Assembly (NCBI RefSeq): GCF_036850765.1
Contig: NC_089492.1
Span: 162,934,296 to 162,998,295 of the forward strand
DNA: 64,000 nt
From: Saccopteryx bilineata
Taxonomy: Eukaryota > Chordata > Mammalia > Chiroptera > Emballonuridae
Reading direction: 5' to 3'
Shown: in pieces, positions 53,861 to 64,000 of the stretch
Layout of the letters: each line of letters starts with the position of its first letter
How positions within the stretch are numbered: the stretch's first letter is position 1
Made by a program: the position numbers and the translations under genes
Notes under the pieces: model-generated
What the model was told of the DNA's origin: nothing
Seen by the model: only the letters and a program-made list of their open reading frames with translations
Databases searched by the model: none

Positions 53861-56800
53861 ATGGCAATAAACAAATACATAACAATAATAACCTAAAATG
53901 GATTAAATGATCCAATCAAAAGACATAGGTTAGCTCTGTGGATAAGAAAACAGGACTCATACATATGCTGTCAACAAGAGACACACCTCAAAACAAAAGA
54001 TACACATAGACTAAAAGTAAAATGTTGGAAAAAATATTTCATGCAAATGAAAATGAAAATAAAACTGGGGTAAAATACTTACATCTGACAAAATAGACAT
54101 TAAAACAAAGGCTATAGTAAAGGATAAAGAAGGTCACTACATAATGATAAAAGGAGCAATCCAACAGAAAGATATAACCATTATAAATATTTATTCACCT
54201 AATACACAAGCACCTAAATATATAAAGCAGACTTGGTGGACATAAAGGGCGAGATCAAAAGCAATACTATAATAGTAGGGGATTTTAATACCCCACTAAC
54301 ATCACTGGATAGATCCTCAAGAAAAAAAATTAAAGTAACAGCAGACTTAAAGGACACATTAGATCAACTCGATTTAATAGATGTCTTCAGAACCTTTCAC
54401 CTTAAAGCAGCAGAATATACATTCTTTTCAAGTGCTCATGGTACATTCTCTAGAATAGACCACATGTCAGGGCACAAAACAGGTCTCAACAAATATAAGA
54501 AGACTGAAATCATATCAAGCATTTTCTCTGATCACAATGGCATGAAACTAGAAAAACCTACAACAAAAAAACTGAAAAATACTCAAACACATGGAAACCA
54601 AATAGCATGTTTTAAAATAATGAATAGGTTAACAATGAGATCAAAGAAGAAATAAAAAAAAAATTCCTAGAAACAAAAGAAAATGAGCATACAACAACTC
54701 AAAATTTATGGGACACAGCAAAAGCAGTCCTGAGAGGGAAGTTCATAGCATTACAGGCATACTTCAAGATGCTAGAAAAAGCTCAAATAAACAACTTGAA
54801 CCTGCATCTAAAAGAACTAGAAAAAGAACAGCAAGTAAAGCCCAGAGGAAGTAGAAGAAAAAAAACAAAGATCAAAGCAGAAATCAATGATGTAGAGGCT
54901 AAAAAAACAATACAAAGGATCAATGAAACCAAGAGCTGGTTCTCTGAAAAGGTAAACAAGATTGATGAACCTTTAACCATACTAACCAAGAAAAAGAGAG
55001 AGAGGACTCAAAGAAATAAAATTAGAAATGAGAGTGGAGAAATAACAACTGACACAACAGAAATAAAAAGATTGTAAGAAAATACTATGAAGAAATGTAT
55101 GCCAAAGAATTAGACAACCTAGGTGAAATGAACAAATTCCTTGAAACATATAATCTTTCAAAAATCAATCTGGAAGAATCAGAAAACCTAAACAGACCAA
55201 CAACAACAAATGAGATCGAAACAGTTATCAAAAGCTCCCAAAAAAACAAAAACCCCGGGGCCCGATGACTTCACTGGTGAATTCTACCAAATATTCAAAG
55301 AAGAACTAACTTCTATCCTTCTCAAGCTATTTCAAAAACTTCAAGAGGAAGAAATACTTCCAAGTTTCTTTTATGAGGCGAGCATAATTCTGATTCCAAA
55401 ACCAGGCAAAGACAACACAAAGAAAGAAAATTATAGGCCAATATCCCTGATGACTTTAGATGCTAAAATCCTCAACAAAATATTAGCAAACTGGATCCAG
55501 CGATACATGAAAAAAATCATACATCATGATCAAGTGGGATTCATTCTGGGGAGGCAAGGCTGGTACAATGTTTGCAAATCAATCAATGTGATTCATCACA
55601 TAAACAAAAGGAAGGAGAAAAACCACATGATAATATCAATAGATGCAGAAAAAGCATTTGATAGAATCCGGCACCCATTTATGATCAAAACTCTTAGCAA
55701 AGTGGGAATACAGGGAACATACCTCAACACAATAAAGGCCATCTATGACAGACCCACAGCCCATACTCAATGGGCAAAAACTAAAAGCAATCCCCTTAAA
55801 ATCAGGAACAAGACAGGGGTGCCCCCTTTCACCACTCTTACTCAACATAGTCCTGGAAGTCCTGGCTACAGCAATCAGATAAGAAGAAGAAATAAAAGGC
55901 ATCCAAATTGGAAAAGAAGAAGTGAAACTATCATTATTTGCAGATGATATGATACTGTATATAGAGAACCCTAAAGTCTCAGTCAAAAAACTACTAGACC
56001 TGATAAACCAATTCAGCAAGGTGGCAGGATATAAAATTAATACACAGAAACCAGAGGCATTTTTATACACAAACAATGAAATGTCAGAAAGAGAGATTAA
56101 GGAAACAATCCCTTTCACTATTGCAACAAAACAATAAAGTACCTAGGAGTAAATTTAACCAAGGAAGTTAAAGACTTGTACTCAGAAAATTATAAAACAT
56201 TGATAAAATAAATCAAGGAGGACACAAACAAGGGAAAGCATATACTGTGTTCATAATTAGGAAGAATAAACATCATTAAAATGTCTATATTACCCAAAGC
56301 AATTTATAAATTCAATGCAATACCAATTAAAATACCAATGACTTACTTCAAAGATATAGAACACATATTTCAAAAATTTATATGGAACCACAAAAGAACA
56401 CAAATAGCCTCAGCAATCTTGAAAAAGAAGAATAAAGTGGGAGGTATCACACTTCCTGATATCAAGTTATACTACAAGGCCATTGTACTCAAAACAGCCT
56501 GGTCCTGGCATAAGAACAGGCATATAGATCAATGGAACAGAACAGAGAACCCAGAAATAAACTCACACCTTTATGGACAATTGATATTTGACAAAGGAGG
56601 TAAGAGCTTACAATGGAGTAAAGACACTCTCTTTAACAAATGGTGTTGGGAAAATTGGACAGCTACCTGCAAAAAAAAAAAAAAAAAAATGAAACTAGAC
56701 CACCAACTTACACCATGCACAAAAATAAACTCAAAATGGAAAAAGGACTTAAATGTAAGTTGTGAAACCATAAGCATCTTAGAAGAAAACATATGCCATA

Positions 56801-57636
56801 AGCTCACCAACATCTCTCGCAGCAATATATTAGCTGATTTATCTCCACAGGCAAGTGAAATAAAAGACAGGATAAACAAATGGGACTATATCAAACTAAA
56901 AAGCTTTTGCACAGCTAAAGACAATAAGAACAGAATAAAAAGACAAACCACATAATGGGAGAACATATTCAACAATACATTTGATAAGGGGTTAATAACT
57001 AAAATTTATAAGGAACTTGTAAAACTCAACATCAGGAAGAGAAACAATCCAATCGAAAAATGGGCACAAAAAGTGAATAGACATTTCTCCGAAGAGGACT
57101 TGCAGATGGCCAATAGACAGATAAAAAAGTGCTCAACATCACTATTCATTAATGATTAGAGGAATGCAAAGTAAAACCACAATGAGATACCACCTCACAT
57201 CAGAATGGTGCTCATCAACAAAACAACACACAGTAAGTGCTGGCGGGATGTAAAGAAAAGGGAACTCTCCTGCACTGCTGGTGGGAATGCAGACTGGTGC
57301 AGCCACTGTGAAAAACAGTATGGAGATTCCTCAAAAAATTAAAAATGGAACTGCCTTTTGGCCCAGCCATCCCACTCAGGAATATATCCTAAGAACACCA
57401 CATCACTAATTCAAAAGAAGTAATGCACCCCCATATTTATGGCAGCAGTCCAAGTGTCCATCAGAGGACGAGTGGATTAAAAAGCAGTGGTACATATATA
57501 CAATGGAATACTATGGGGTCATGAAAAAGAAGGAAATCTCACCTTTTGTGACAACATGGATGGACCTGGAAACTATTATGTTAACTGAAATAAGCCAGGC
57601 AGAGGAAGAAAAATATCATATGACCTCACTCATTTG
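53861..57636 (+). pseudogene. L1-III ORF2, broken
   Basis: It starts ATGGCAATAAACAAA, with a stop at codon 12. Identifiable parts: the endonuclease (IIVGDFNTPLTSLDRSS, GTFSRIDHMSGHKTG, SIFSDHNGMKLE), the reverse transcriptase ([32 protein letters not shown], a damaged [11 protein letters not shown] box near 55805, FADDMILY at 55936) and C-terminal pieces to about 57636 with a degraded cysteine motif. At least seven frame changes or stops are visible, e.g. 55075, 56135, 56955. It is inactive. Confidence 0.88.
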
Positions 57637-57910
57637 AGGAATCCAATGAACAATGTGAACTGAGGAATGGAATTGAGACAGAGGAGGGATCAAAGAAAAC
57701 AGAGGGAAAGAGGTCAGAGGGAAAGGGGATGATACGATGGGATAATCCGGAAGGGAATGGGGAGGGCGTTATGGGGAGGAGGGCAAGGGAGATGTTGAGG
57801 GGAATACGGGGGAAGGGGGGATGCATTTGTGGCAACACTAGAATCTATGTAAACACAATAAATTAAAATCAATAAAATAAATAAATAAATCCTAATTTAC
57901 AAATAAAAAA
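57637..57910 (+). other. L1-III 3' UTR and tail
   Basis: Purine-rich 3' UTR (57655-57820, many AGAGGGA and GGGGA blocks) ending in GGCAACACTAGAATC, ACACAATAAATTAAAATC and an A-rich tail. The same terminus forms the stub at 7627-7690. Confidence 0.75.
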
Positions 57911-57922
57911 AAAGAAATCAAG

Positions 57923-58279
57923 GACAGTCCTATAAGGAAAGTTAATATCAATACCACACTGCAATGATAACTGCATTATTTATAGTTAATCAGTTTGTGT
58001 TTGTATATATACACCTTGTTATTCTAAACCATTTCTTGGTGATGCAACTTCTTTCTGGTTACTGAATTCAAATGAAGTCATGTTGGACTTATTCCTAATC
58101 TTATTCCATAATATCCTGAAAATCATAGTCTTGCCAGTTATCTCTTTATTGTCACTCACATTGTCCTTTCTCTACTTCCCCTGTGCCAAATTTTCGTCAG
58201 TATCTGAATGAACTCAGTTTATTCCCTGTCTTGAATAGTACTGACCATAAATCTTTCTTAAATTCTTCCTTTCGTGCTG
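57923..58279. other. Unique DNA, no gene recognised
   Basis: No element or exon that I can support. Confidence 0.4.
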
Positions 58280-58500
58280 TTATTCCACTGCTCAAAAATA
58301 TACAGAAGCTCTCTAGTTAGTAATTCTAAAATGCAATCTTCTCTCCCAGCCTTTCCAGACCCTTTACAATAAGTCTCACCCAATTTATCCAACCATGCTT
58401 CCCACTGGCCCCCAACATATTACCTCCATTGGACACAAGTCACTTAAACATTCCCTGTTCATTTTTATACTCAGTGGCTTCACCGTTATTCTGTTTTGTT
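58280..58500 (-). repeat. L2-like relic
   Basis: The plus strand shows CCACTGCTCAAAAATATACA, CCAGCCTTTCCAGACCCTTT, CAATTTATCCAACCATGC and CTTAAACATTCCCTGTTC, consistent with a minus-strand L2 3' end. Confidence 0.5.
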
Positions 58501-59597
58501 TTCCCCCCTTAATTAATTCAAGTTCTCAACTGCATTGCAAATTTTATTAATTTAATTCTGTTCATTCCAATATACATAGATTCATTCATTCAACTGGGTA
58601 AAGAGGATATTCCAGATAAAAGAACAAGAGAGCTCAGGTTGGGAGTGGGCTGCAGGGAACTGTTGAGTGGCTCCAACATGCAGCATAATGTGACTGGATA
58701 AAAAGCTTAAAAAATAAGGTCAAACAGAATGATCACTGAAGCATAAACTGATAAATTTATGATAAATGGGTTATTTAAAGACTGTTTTAATCTTTTCATC
58801 ATTCAATTCTCTTTTTAGTTTTGTAATTAAATATATGAAAATCTTTTATAAAATGCATAAGTATGATTTTCATACACAATGACTATTATTACGGAATTTT
58901 TTTTCTCTCCTCCCCCCATTTAGTGAGGAGGCTTTGGCTCTCCTTTACCTTTCTATCCTATCTCTATCCAGATTACCCTGGCCCACACCTAAGAGGTCTG
59001 AAAACTATTTTTATTTTATTCCACTCTTAAACTAATAATACCTTTACTGGGAAAAGCATTCTAGGTTTACAGTTTTCCTCCTCAGAATTCTAAGGATTTT
59101 CACATGGAGAAAAAACTAAATGTTAATACTATAGATTGTTGTCAAATATCTGAAGAGTTTTTCTATAAAAGAGTCACCAAATTTTCCATTTCACCTTGCA
59201 ACATGGAACTAGGGCTACCAGATGTCTGCTAAAAGGAAAAGCCTTCTAGTTCATGCAGGAAGAATTTTCTAGCATCAGAACTGCCAAAGATGGTGTGGAC
59301 ACTCTCAAGAGGCACCAAGATCCCCATCCCTAAGGAGGTTTTCATGTATAAAAAGGACAGCTAAGGCAGACAAACATTTGGCAGGGGTGTTGTACATGGG
59401 ATTCAGACATCCTATCACAATTAAAATAATTGGGCTTTTAGCTTTCTTCCAGAACTGAGAACTTCTAATTCCTTTACCTGACTTACATATAATTTCATAG
59501 TATTTGCTAGGTACTAGCAGTTTTCTGTGTTTATTGATTAGATGAAGATTTCTGTATTACTCAGGTCCCTGAATCTCAGTACCTTATAACAACAAAT
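58501..59597. other. Unique DNA, possible repeat at right edge
   Basis: No gene. From about 59540 (CTGTATTACTCAGGTCC, TACCTTATAACAACAAATA) the sequence resembles the start of the mammalian-wide repeat seen at 41385-41915. Confidence 0.4.
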
Positions 59598-59870
59598 ATG
59601 TATTTTTTATTACATTTATTGGGGTGACACTGGTTAACAAAATTATACAGGTTTCAGGTACTCAATTCTACAACACATCATCTGTATACTGTATTGTGTG
59701 TTCACCACCCCAAAGTCAACTCTCTGTCCATCACCATTTAATCCCCCCTACCCTCTGCCACCTCCTCCCACTACACTCCCCACCTCTGGCAATCACACTG
59801 TTGTCCATGTCTGTGAGTTTTTTCTTTTTTGTTCAATCCCTCCACCTCCCCCCAAAACCTATTTTTTTGT
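59598..59870 (-). mobile_element. Old L1-like 3'-end fragment
   Basis: The plus strand reads TTATTGGGGTGACACTGGTT, CAGGTTTCAGGTACTCAATT, CCCCAAAGTCAACTCTCTGT and CTGGCAATCACACTGTTGTC, the same sub-type as 17520-17760. It interrupts another repeat. Confidence 0.7.
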
Positions 59871-60250
59871 TCACATTATATGAGAGTTGCAGTTCGGCTG
59901 TGTCTCTGCCAGGCTATGCTAAGAATAGCTCAACTCAGGTGGCTGCACATGTCTTCTCATTCTGGAATCCTGGCTGAACAATCATCTGCTAACTGATTCA
60001 CTGTTCTCCAAGTGGAGGGCAGAAGCTGAAAGGGGGCCAGGAGAACAGAGCCAAGCCACGTAAGCACATTGAAACCTTTGCTTGTAGGTGGCCATGTCAC
60101 CTACTTATATTCCATTGACCAAAGCAAGTCATAGAGCCAATCCCAAACCAGTGGAACAGGAGAATAAACACCTCCCACAGGAAAGCTTAACAAGGTAGGA
60201 AAGAGCCAGTGATGTGTTAGAAACAGCTCATACTAGCTTGCAGCAGCCAA
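59871..60250 (+). repeat. Right part of mammalian-wide repeat
   Basis: Following the L1 fragment, GCAGTTCGGCTGTGTCTCTG..., TATTCCATTGACCAAAGCAA, GTCATAGAGCCAATCCCAAA and CACCTCCCACAGG resemble the common mammalian repeat whose left edge is near 59540. The identification is weak. Confidence 0.35.
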
Positions 60251-60401
60251 TTTTTTAATTTCAGGGATTTTTCCAACTGGATCTTAAAGCATCAGTATCT
60301 TGAAATCAGCCATAATGGAAATATTTACAGCATGGAAGTTGGAAATTTCTACAAGTCAGACCTCTCCCATCCAAAGCCAGTGGTAAGCGTTTACCAGCAC
60401 A

Positions 60402-60459
60402 CCACTAGAGGGAACCAATAGTTGTAAACAAAACTGTCTACCACTGTTTCCTTAGCAAC
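60402..60459. promoter_or_regulatory. CTCF-like and X-box-like motif cluster
   Basis: CCACTAGAGGGAACC at 60402-60416 resembles a CTCF core, and GTTTCCTTAGCAAC at 60446-60459 fits the RFX X-box inverted repeat pattern. Both lie in DNA not assigned to a transposon. Motif matches alone do not show binding. Confidence 0.3.
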
Positions 60460-61255
60460 CAGGGCCTCTAAGAGCCCAACAGTAGCAATGGATGGATAAC
60501 ACCTAAAAATCTTTCCAGGTGTGTCTCTTCTCAGTACCAAGAGGTCATAGTGCTGGTTTTCATAGCTCACAGGAAAGAATGAATGTCAATTAGACCCTCT
60601 TGAATCACCTTCTGACACAGCAAGTTGAAGCAAAACCAAGGAGGTAAAATCCCCTTCCCCCTTCCCTATCATTAATGAGCTCAGTTTAGGGTCTTCTGTT
60701 TCCTTGGCAACATATCTGACACTAAAACTACCTCCAGTTCCCAATTCTCTCAGCTGCTTTGAGTGTTTCCAATAAAATACTTCCATGCTTTTCTGCTCTC
60801 TTGGTACGCTTTAGTCCTGTCACCCTACATGAGCGCTCAGGATGTTTTCCAGGCTGGGTCCCCCACTTTAACACACAGCCCCTTCCTCAAACTAGGCTCT
60901 AATTGAGTCCACCACTTTCTTTCCTACAGTGTGGGCTGGATAGTGCTAAGTGCTGTCACTTAAGGAACCCCAAGTGCAAAGGCTGGGCCTCCCCAAACCC
61001 CACACAGTCATCTTTCCACCTCCCCACTCACCAATTGACCCACACTGTCAAGATTTCCTAAGCCAGTTCCTGAAGTCAGAGGTATTTGTGGATTTCCCTT
61101 GGAAACTCTCCCACCTTAAATATGATGAAAAGATTAAGGAGAAACCAGTAGGTTTCCTCAGAACAGCGCGGAAAACACCAAGGCTGTTTCTGCACAAAAT
61201 CTGTGGCCACTGGCCCCTTTTGTCCTTCCACTTCTCCCAGTTTCCCTCTCTCGGC

Positions 61256-61282
61256 CCCCCCCCCCACACACACACACACATC
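61256..61282. repeat. Short C-run and CA repeat
   Basis: A run of C followed by about eight CA units. Confidence 0.85.
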
Positions 61283-61571
61283 CACTGCCCCAGAGGATGG
61301 TTCCAATTCCAAGGCCCTTCCTGCAACAATCTCTGGCAACTGGAGTGAAAGGTGCCGACAAAGAGGCCTCTCCACAGCTCCCTTTTCACAAGAAGCATGT
61401 ATCCAATTAAAGGATTTTAATTAAAATGCTTTCTGTAGCATCCTGTTTCTACTCACTGTTATAAATTAAACTTGACATTCTCTGATTTAACAGGTGGGTG
61501 AGATTATTCTGAAAGCTGCCAGATGAGAGGAAATAGAAGTTAGGCTAAAGGAAACTGTGTGCCTGGAAGCA

Positions 61572-61572
61572 T

Positions 61573-61627
<55 letters not shown>

Positions 61628-61680
61628 CAAGTGTGTGTGACTGTGTGTGGTTTTGAGTGTGTGTGTTCGCTTGTGTGCAC
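61572..61680. repeat. TG microsatellite
   Basis: About 25 uninterrupted TG units (61572-61623) followed by imperfect TG sequence to about 61680. No SINE tail is visible next to it. Confidence 0.95.
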
Positions 61681-62317
61681 ATATGCACTGGTACTTGCGC
61701 TATGCATATATCTGTCTTTACATTGGTTTTGAATTGTTCAATTTTAGATGTAAAACTCATGATACAGCAAGAGGCACACAAAAAGAAGACAGAAACCCAA
61801 TCTAAAATGTTAGAATTGCATGCAACATCCTTAAAAATCTCAGTCAGCATTACCCACTTGCACATTTCTCACTGGTGACATTCCTTTTCTAATGTCAGCT
61901 CAGAAAGATCTGTGACCCTCATTCGTTGCCCCCTAGGAATGATCTTTTAATCTACATTATTTCCTCATGCAGGGGATAAGGTGGAAGGGAATTTTGGAGT
62001 TGACTACAGGTTTTATGTCTCCACTGCCTTATAGTCAGTATTCAAATTAAATGCTCCATGGATGTTCACAGATTGTTCACTACACATCTGATGTAAACTG
62101 GCCACCTCAAGGACCCCCTTTGTTCCAGCCAAAGTAGTTGATTCACGAGTCCTATATGTGAAGTGCATTACCTAAAAACTCCATGCAGTTGCCCATGCCC
62201 GTCTCACTGCCTAGAGCTCTTCTCTCCAAAACTACCTACCTTTCCATCCAAATTCTGCCCGTCTCTCCTTCCTCATGAGACTCTTCCCAACTGGTCTAAC
62301 ACATTCTTTCATTCCTT

Positions 62318-62688
62318 TTTTTTTTTTGTATTTTTCTGAAGTGAGAAACATGGAGGCAGAGAGATAGACTCTCTCATGTACCCGACCAGTATCCACTTGG
62401 CAAGCCCACTAGGGGGCGATACTCTGCCTATCTAGGGCATTGGTCTGTTGCAACCGGAGCCATTCTAGTGTCTGAGGCAGAGGCCATGGAGCCATCCTCA
62501 GCATGCAGGCCAACCTTACTCCAATGGAGCCTTGGCTGCAGGAGGTGAAGAGAGAGACAGAGAAAAAGGAGAGGGGGAAAGGTGGAGAAGCAGATGGGCG
62601 CTTCTCCTGTGTACCCTGGCCGGGAATTGAACCCAGGACTTCCACATGCTGGGCCGGCGCTCTACCACTGAGCCAACTGGTTAGAGCC
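62318..62688 (-). mobile_element. Type B tRNA-derived SINE
   Basis: The minus-strand head starts near 62688 (GGCTCTAACCAGTTGGCTCA), followed by B box GGTTCAATTCC and the body to a poly-A tail (T-run at 62319-62330). Its CTCF-core-like motif CCACTAGGGGGCG at 62406-62418 is the best match of all copies. Imperfect TSD CACATTCT(T/C)TC at about 62301 and 62693. Confidence 0.9.
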
Positions 62689-62709
62689 CCAGCACATTCT
62701 CTCTTATTC

Positions 62710-62840
62710 TATCATATTCATTCATTTATTTGACAGGACCAGGCAGTATTGTAGGGTCCAAAGATAATGCAATGAACAATAAGATAAATATAAAATACGT
62801 TCAGTGGTGGGTATATGCTAGGAAGAAAAATAAAACAAAT
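62710..62840 (+). repeat. Possible L2-type relic
   Basis: CATTCATTTATTTGACAGGA and CAATGAACAATAAGATAAAT resemble the L2 3' region. Short and uncertain. Confidence 0.35.
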
Positions 62841-63095
62841 TAAATGGGCAGAGTGTTTTTTCTCTAATTCTATTGTCATTATTTAAAGTTTTATATGTTT
62901 CTATTCCATTTATACATTTAGATTGTAATTTTCTTGAGAAATGGAATTATATCTAATATCCATGGGTATATTTAAAATATGTAGCAGCTAGTAGAGCTGA
63001 GGCTGTAATCAGTGAGTGAGAGTGGACCTTGCCATGTCCCAGCTGGACATCAGTCATACTAAACTTCATTGAATCCTCCAGGTTATATTATTACT

Positions 63096-63138
<43 letters not shown>

Positions 63139-63139
<1 letters not shown>

Positions 63140-63487
63140 AATTTTTCTGAAGTGAGAATCAGGGAAGCAGAGAGACAGACTCCTGCATGTGCCCAACCAG
63201 GATTCACCTGGGAAGCTCACCTGGGGGCAATGCTCTGCCCATCTGGGCCATTGCCCCATTGCAACCAGAGCCATTCTAGCACCTGAGGCGGAGGCCATGG
63301 AGCCATCCTCAGCACCCAGGCCAACTTTGCTCCAATGGAGCCTTGGCTGCAGGAAGGGAAGAGAGATGGAGAGAGAAAGAAGAGGGGAAAGGGTGGAGAA
63401 GAAGATGGGTGCTTCTCCCATGTGCCCTGGCCACCAGGACTTCCACACACTGGGCCAACCCTCTACCACTGAGCCAGCTGGCCAGGG
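63139..63487 (-). mobile_element. Type B tRNA-derived SINE with TG tail
   Basis: The minus-strand head starts near 63487 (CCCTGGCCAGCTGGCTCAGT). The B-box region is shortened by a small deletion, and the body ends at TTTAATTTTTCTG. The tail is a pure TG tract at 63098-63138. The TSD TATTACTCAGT is at 63089-63099 and 63488-63498. The CTCF-like block is degraded. Confidence 0.92.
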
Positions 63488-63819
63488 TATTACTCAGTAT
63501 ATTTTGATATACATACTGACTTCATAATAATTGTAGATTTCTCGTATTATCTAAGAGGTATTCCAGTGGCCTGAGTGAATGAATTTCAATCAAAGAGTCT
63601 AACTTACTTTTAAAGAATATGCAGGCTACACACTCCTCAAAAAGGGTCAGACAGTTACCATTAAGCAGGCTGGGTGAATTGTCTTGTCAATCTTAACAAC
63701 TCATCATATCTTCTCTCCACCTAAGAAGCATTTTCCAGAAGAAACAAGGCCTTCAAAGACTTATCTCTGCCAGAAAAGTCCTAAAATTGCAGCTTCACCT
63801 TTTAAGTACTCCCCAGGAG

Positions 63820-64000
63820 GACTTTGTATTTAAACAGATCTGGGTTCAAATGCCAGCTTTACCTGCTGTTGTGTCTCAGGTATTTAGTTAGCCTGGTTAA
63901 TTAACTTTTCTGAAGTTTGGTATTCCTAATTATAAAATGAGACCACCTTGCAGTGTGGTTGTAGAAAATTAAATGAAACAGTGTGAGAAAAGTGCATGGT
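63820..64000 (+). repeat. MIR SINE relic, runs off the window
   Basis: Forward MIR landmarks: CAGATCTGGGTTCAAATGCC, AGCTTTACCTGCTGTTGTGT, TTAACTTTTCTGAAGTTTGG, TATAAAATGAGACCACCTTG and GAAAATTAAATGAAACAGTG. Confidence 0.8.

Larger units (their letters stand above)
50260..57910 (+). mobile_element. Full-length decayed L1 of another lineage, L1-III
   Basis: It begins AGACAAGATGGCCACAGAGT and has a 2.6-kb GC-rich 5' UTR, ORF1 (52864-about 53794), ORF2 (53861-about 57636), a purine-rich 3' UTR and an AATAAATAAA tail. The TSD AAAGAAATCAAG is at 50248-50259 and 57911-57922. A type A SINE (52008-52369) sits in its 5' UTR. Many stops and frameshifts show that it is older than L1-I and L1-II. Its 3' UTR is unrelated to theirs and its ORF1-ORF2 spacer is shorter. 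Confidence 0.93.
60251..62317. other. Repeat-poor DNA, no gene recognised
   Basis: Two kb of fairly balanced composition. Frames of 60-130 codons at 60950-61430 overlap on both strands and are not supported as genes. It includes two CA/TG microsatellites and the motif cluster at 60402-60459. Confidence 0.45.

Noticed and set aside
60950..61398. 132-codon plus and 116-codon minus frames
   Set aside because: They overlap each other, cross a C-run and CA repeat, and show no domain.
1..64000. CRISPR arrays, bacterial operons, phage or plasmid features
   Set aside because: None seen. The sequence is vertebrate, with tandem repeats limited to microsatellites and L1 5' UTR units.

Overview
This window is nuclear DNA from a placental mammal, and most likely from a bat. 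No host protein-coding exon, tRNA gene or rRNA gene can be supported. The evidence for a bat is two families of tRNA-headed SINEs: one whose head begins CCTGACCAGGCGGTGGCGCA (called type A here) and one whose head begins GGCCCTGGCCGGTTGGCTCA (called type B). To my recollection these resemble the Ves/Rhin-type SINEs of bats. The presence of relatively young L1 LINEs fits an insectivorous bat, possibly a rhinolophoid, better than a fruit bat. That placement is an inference. The window is intergenic or deep-intronic sequence built from layers of retrotransposons.

Layout. 1-8,800: mostly unique DNA with a MIR, a 5'-truncated L1 (1876-3025), several SINEs and a 64-bp L1 stub joined to a SINE. 8,811-17,024: a type A SINE split by a full-length plus-strand L1 (L1-I, 9034-16866), whose roughly 2.4 kb 5' region has tandem GC-rich units followed by a long polypyrimidine stretch. 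17,000-24,460: MIR, L2 and old L1 relics, type B SINEs and a small MITE (22215-22423). 24,470-30,525: a minus-strand full-length L1 (L1-II, 24639-30279) nested in an older L1 of the same orientation. L1-II keeps an open ORF1 and an ORF2 with only two breaks. 30,777-36,000: an MLT1-like LTR, a repeat-poor block and MIR relics. 36,000-46,900: paired type B SINEs, two copies of an LTR-like repeat, a mammalian-wide repeat family, an 81-bp palindromic MITE, an LTR-like segment and a TTCC microsatellite. 46,900-50,250: mostly unique. 50,260-57,910: a decayed full-length L1 of a different lineage (L1-III) carrying its own SINE insertion. 57,920-64,000: L2, L1 and MIR relics, type B SINEs and TG microsatellites.

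The elements relate by order of insertion. Target-site duplications (TSDs) can be read for all three long L1s and for most young SINEs, so the nesting order can be reconstructed. Three observations seem most worth follow-up. First, a 79-codon open frame sits in the spacer between ORF1 and ORF2 of both L1-I and L1-II and overlaps the ORF2 start by 10 nt in each. Second, CTCF-core-like motifs, sometimes doubled, recur inside the type B SINEs. Third, a 34-bp segment is bounded by an 11-bp direct repeat and has a near-identical copy 2.3 kb away. All repeat family names come from pattern recognition without a database search.
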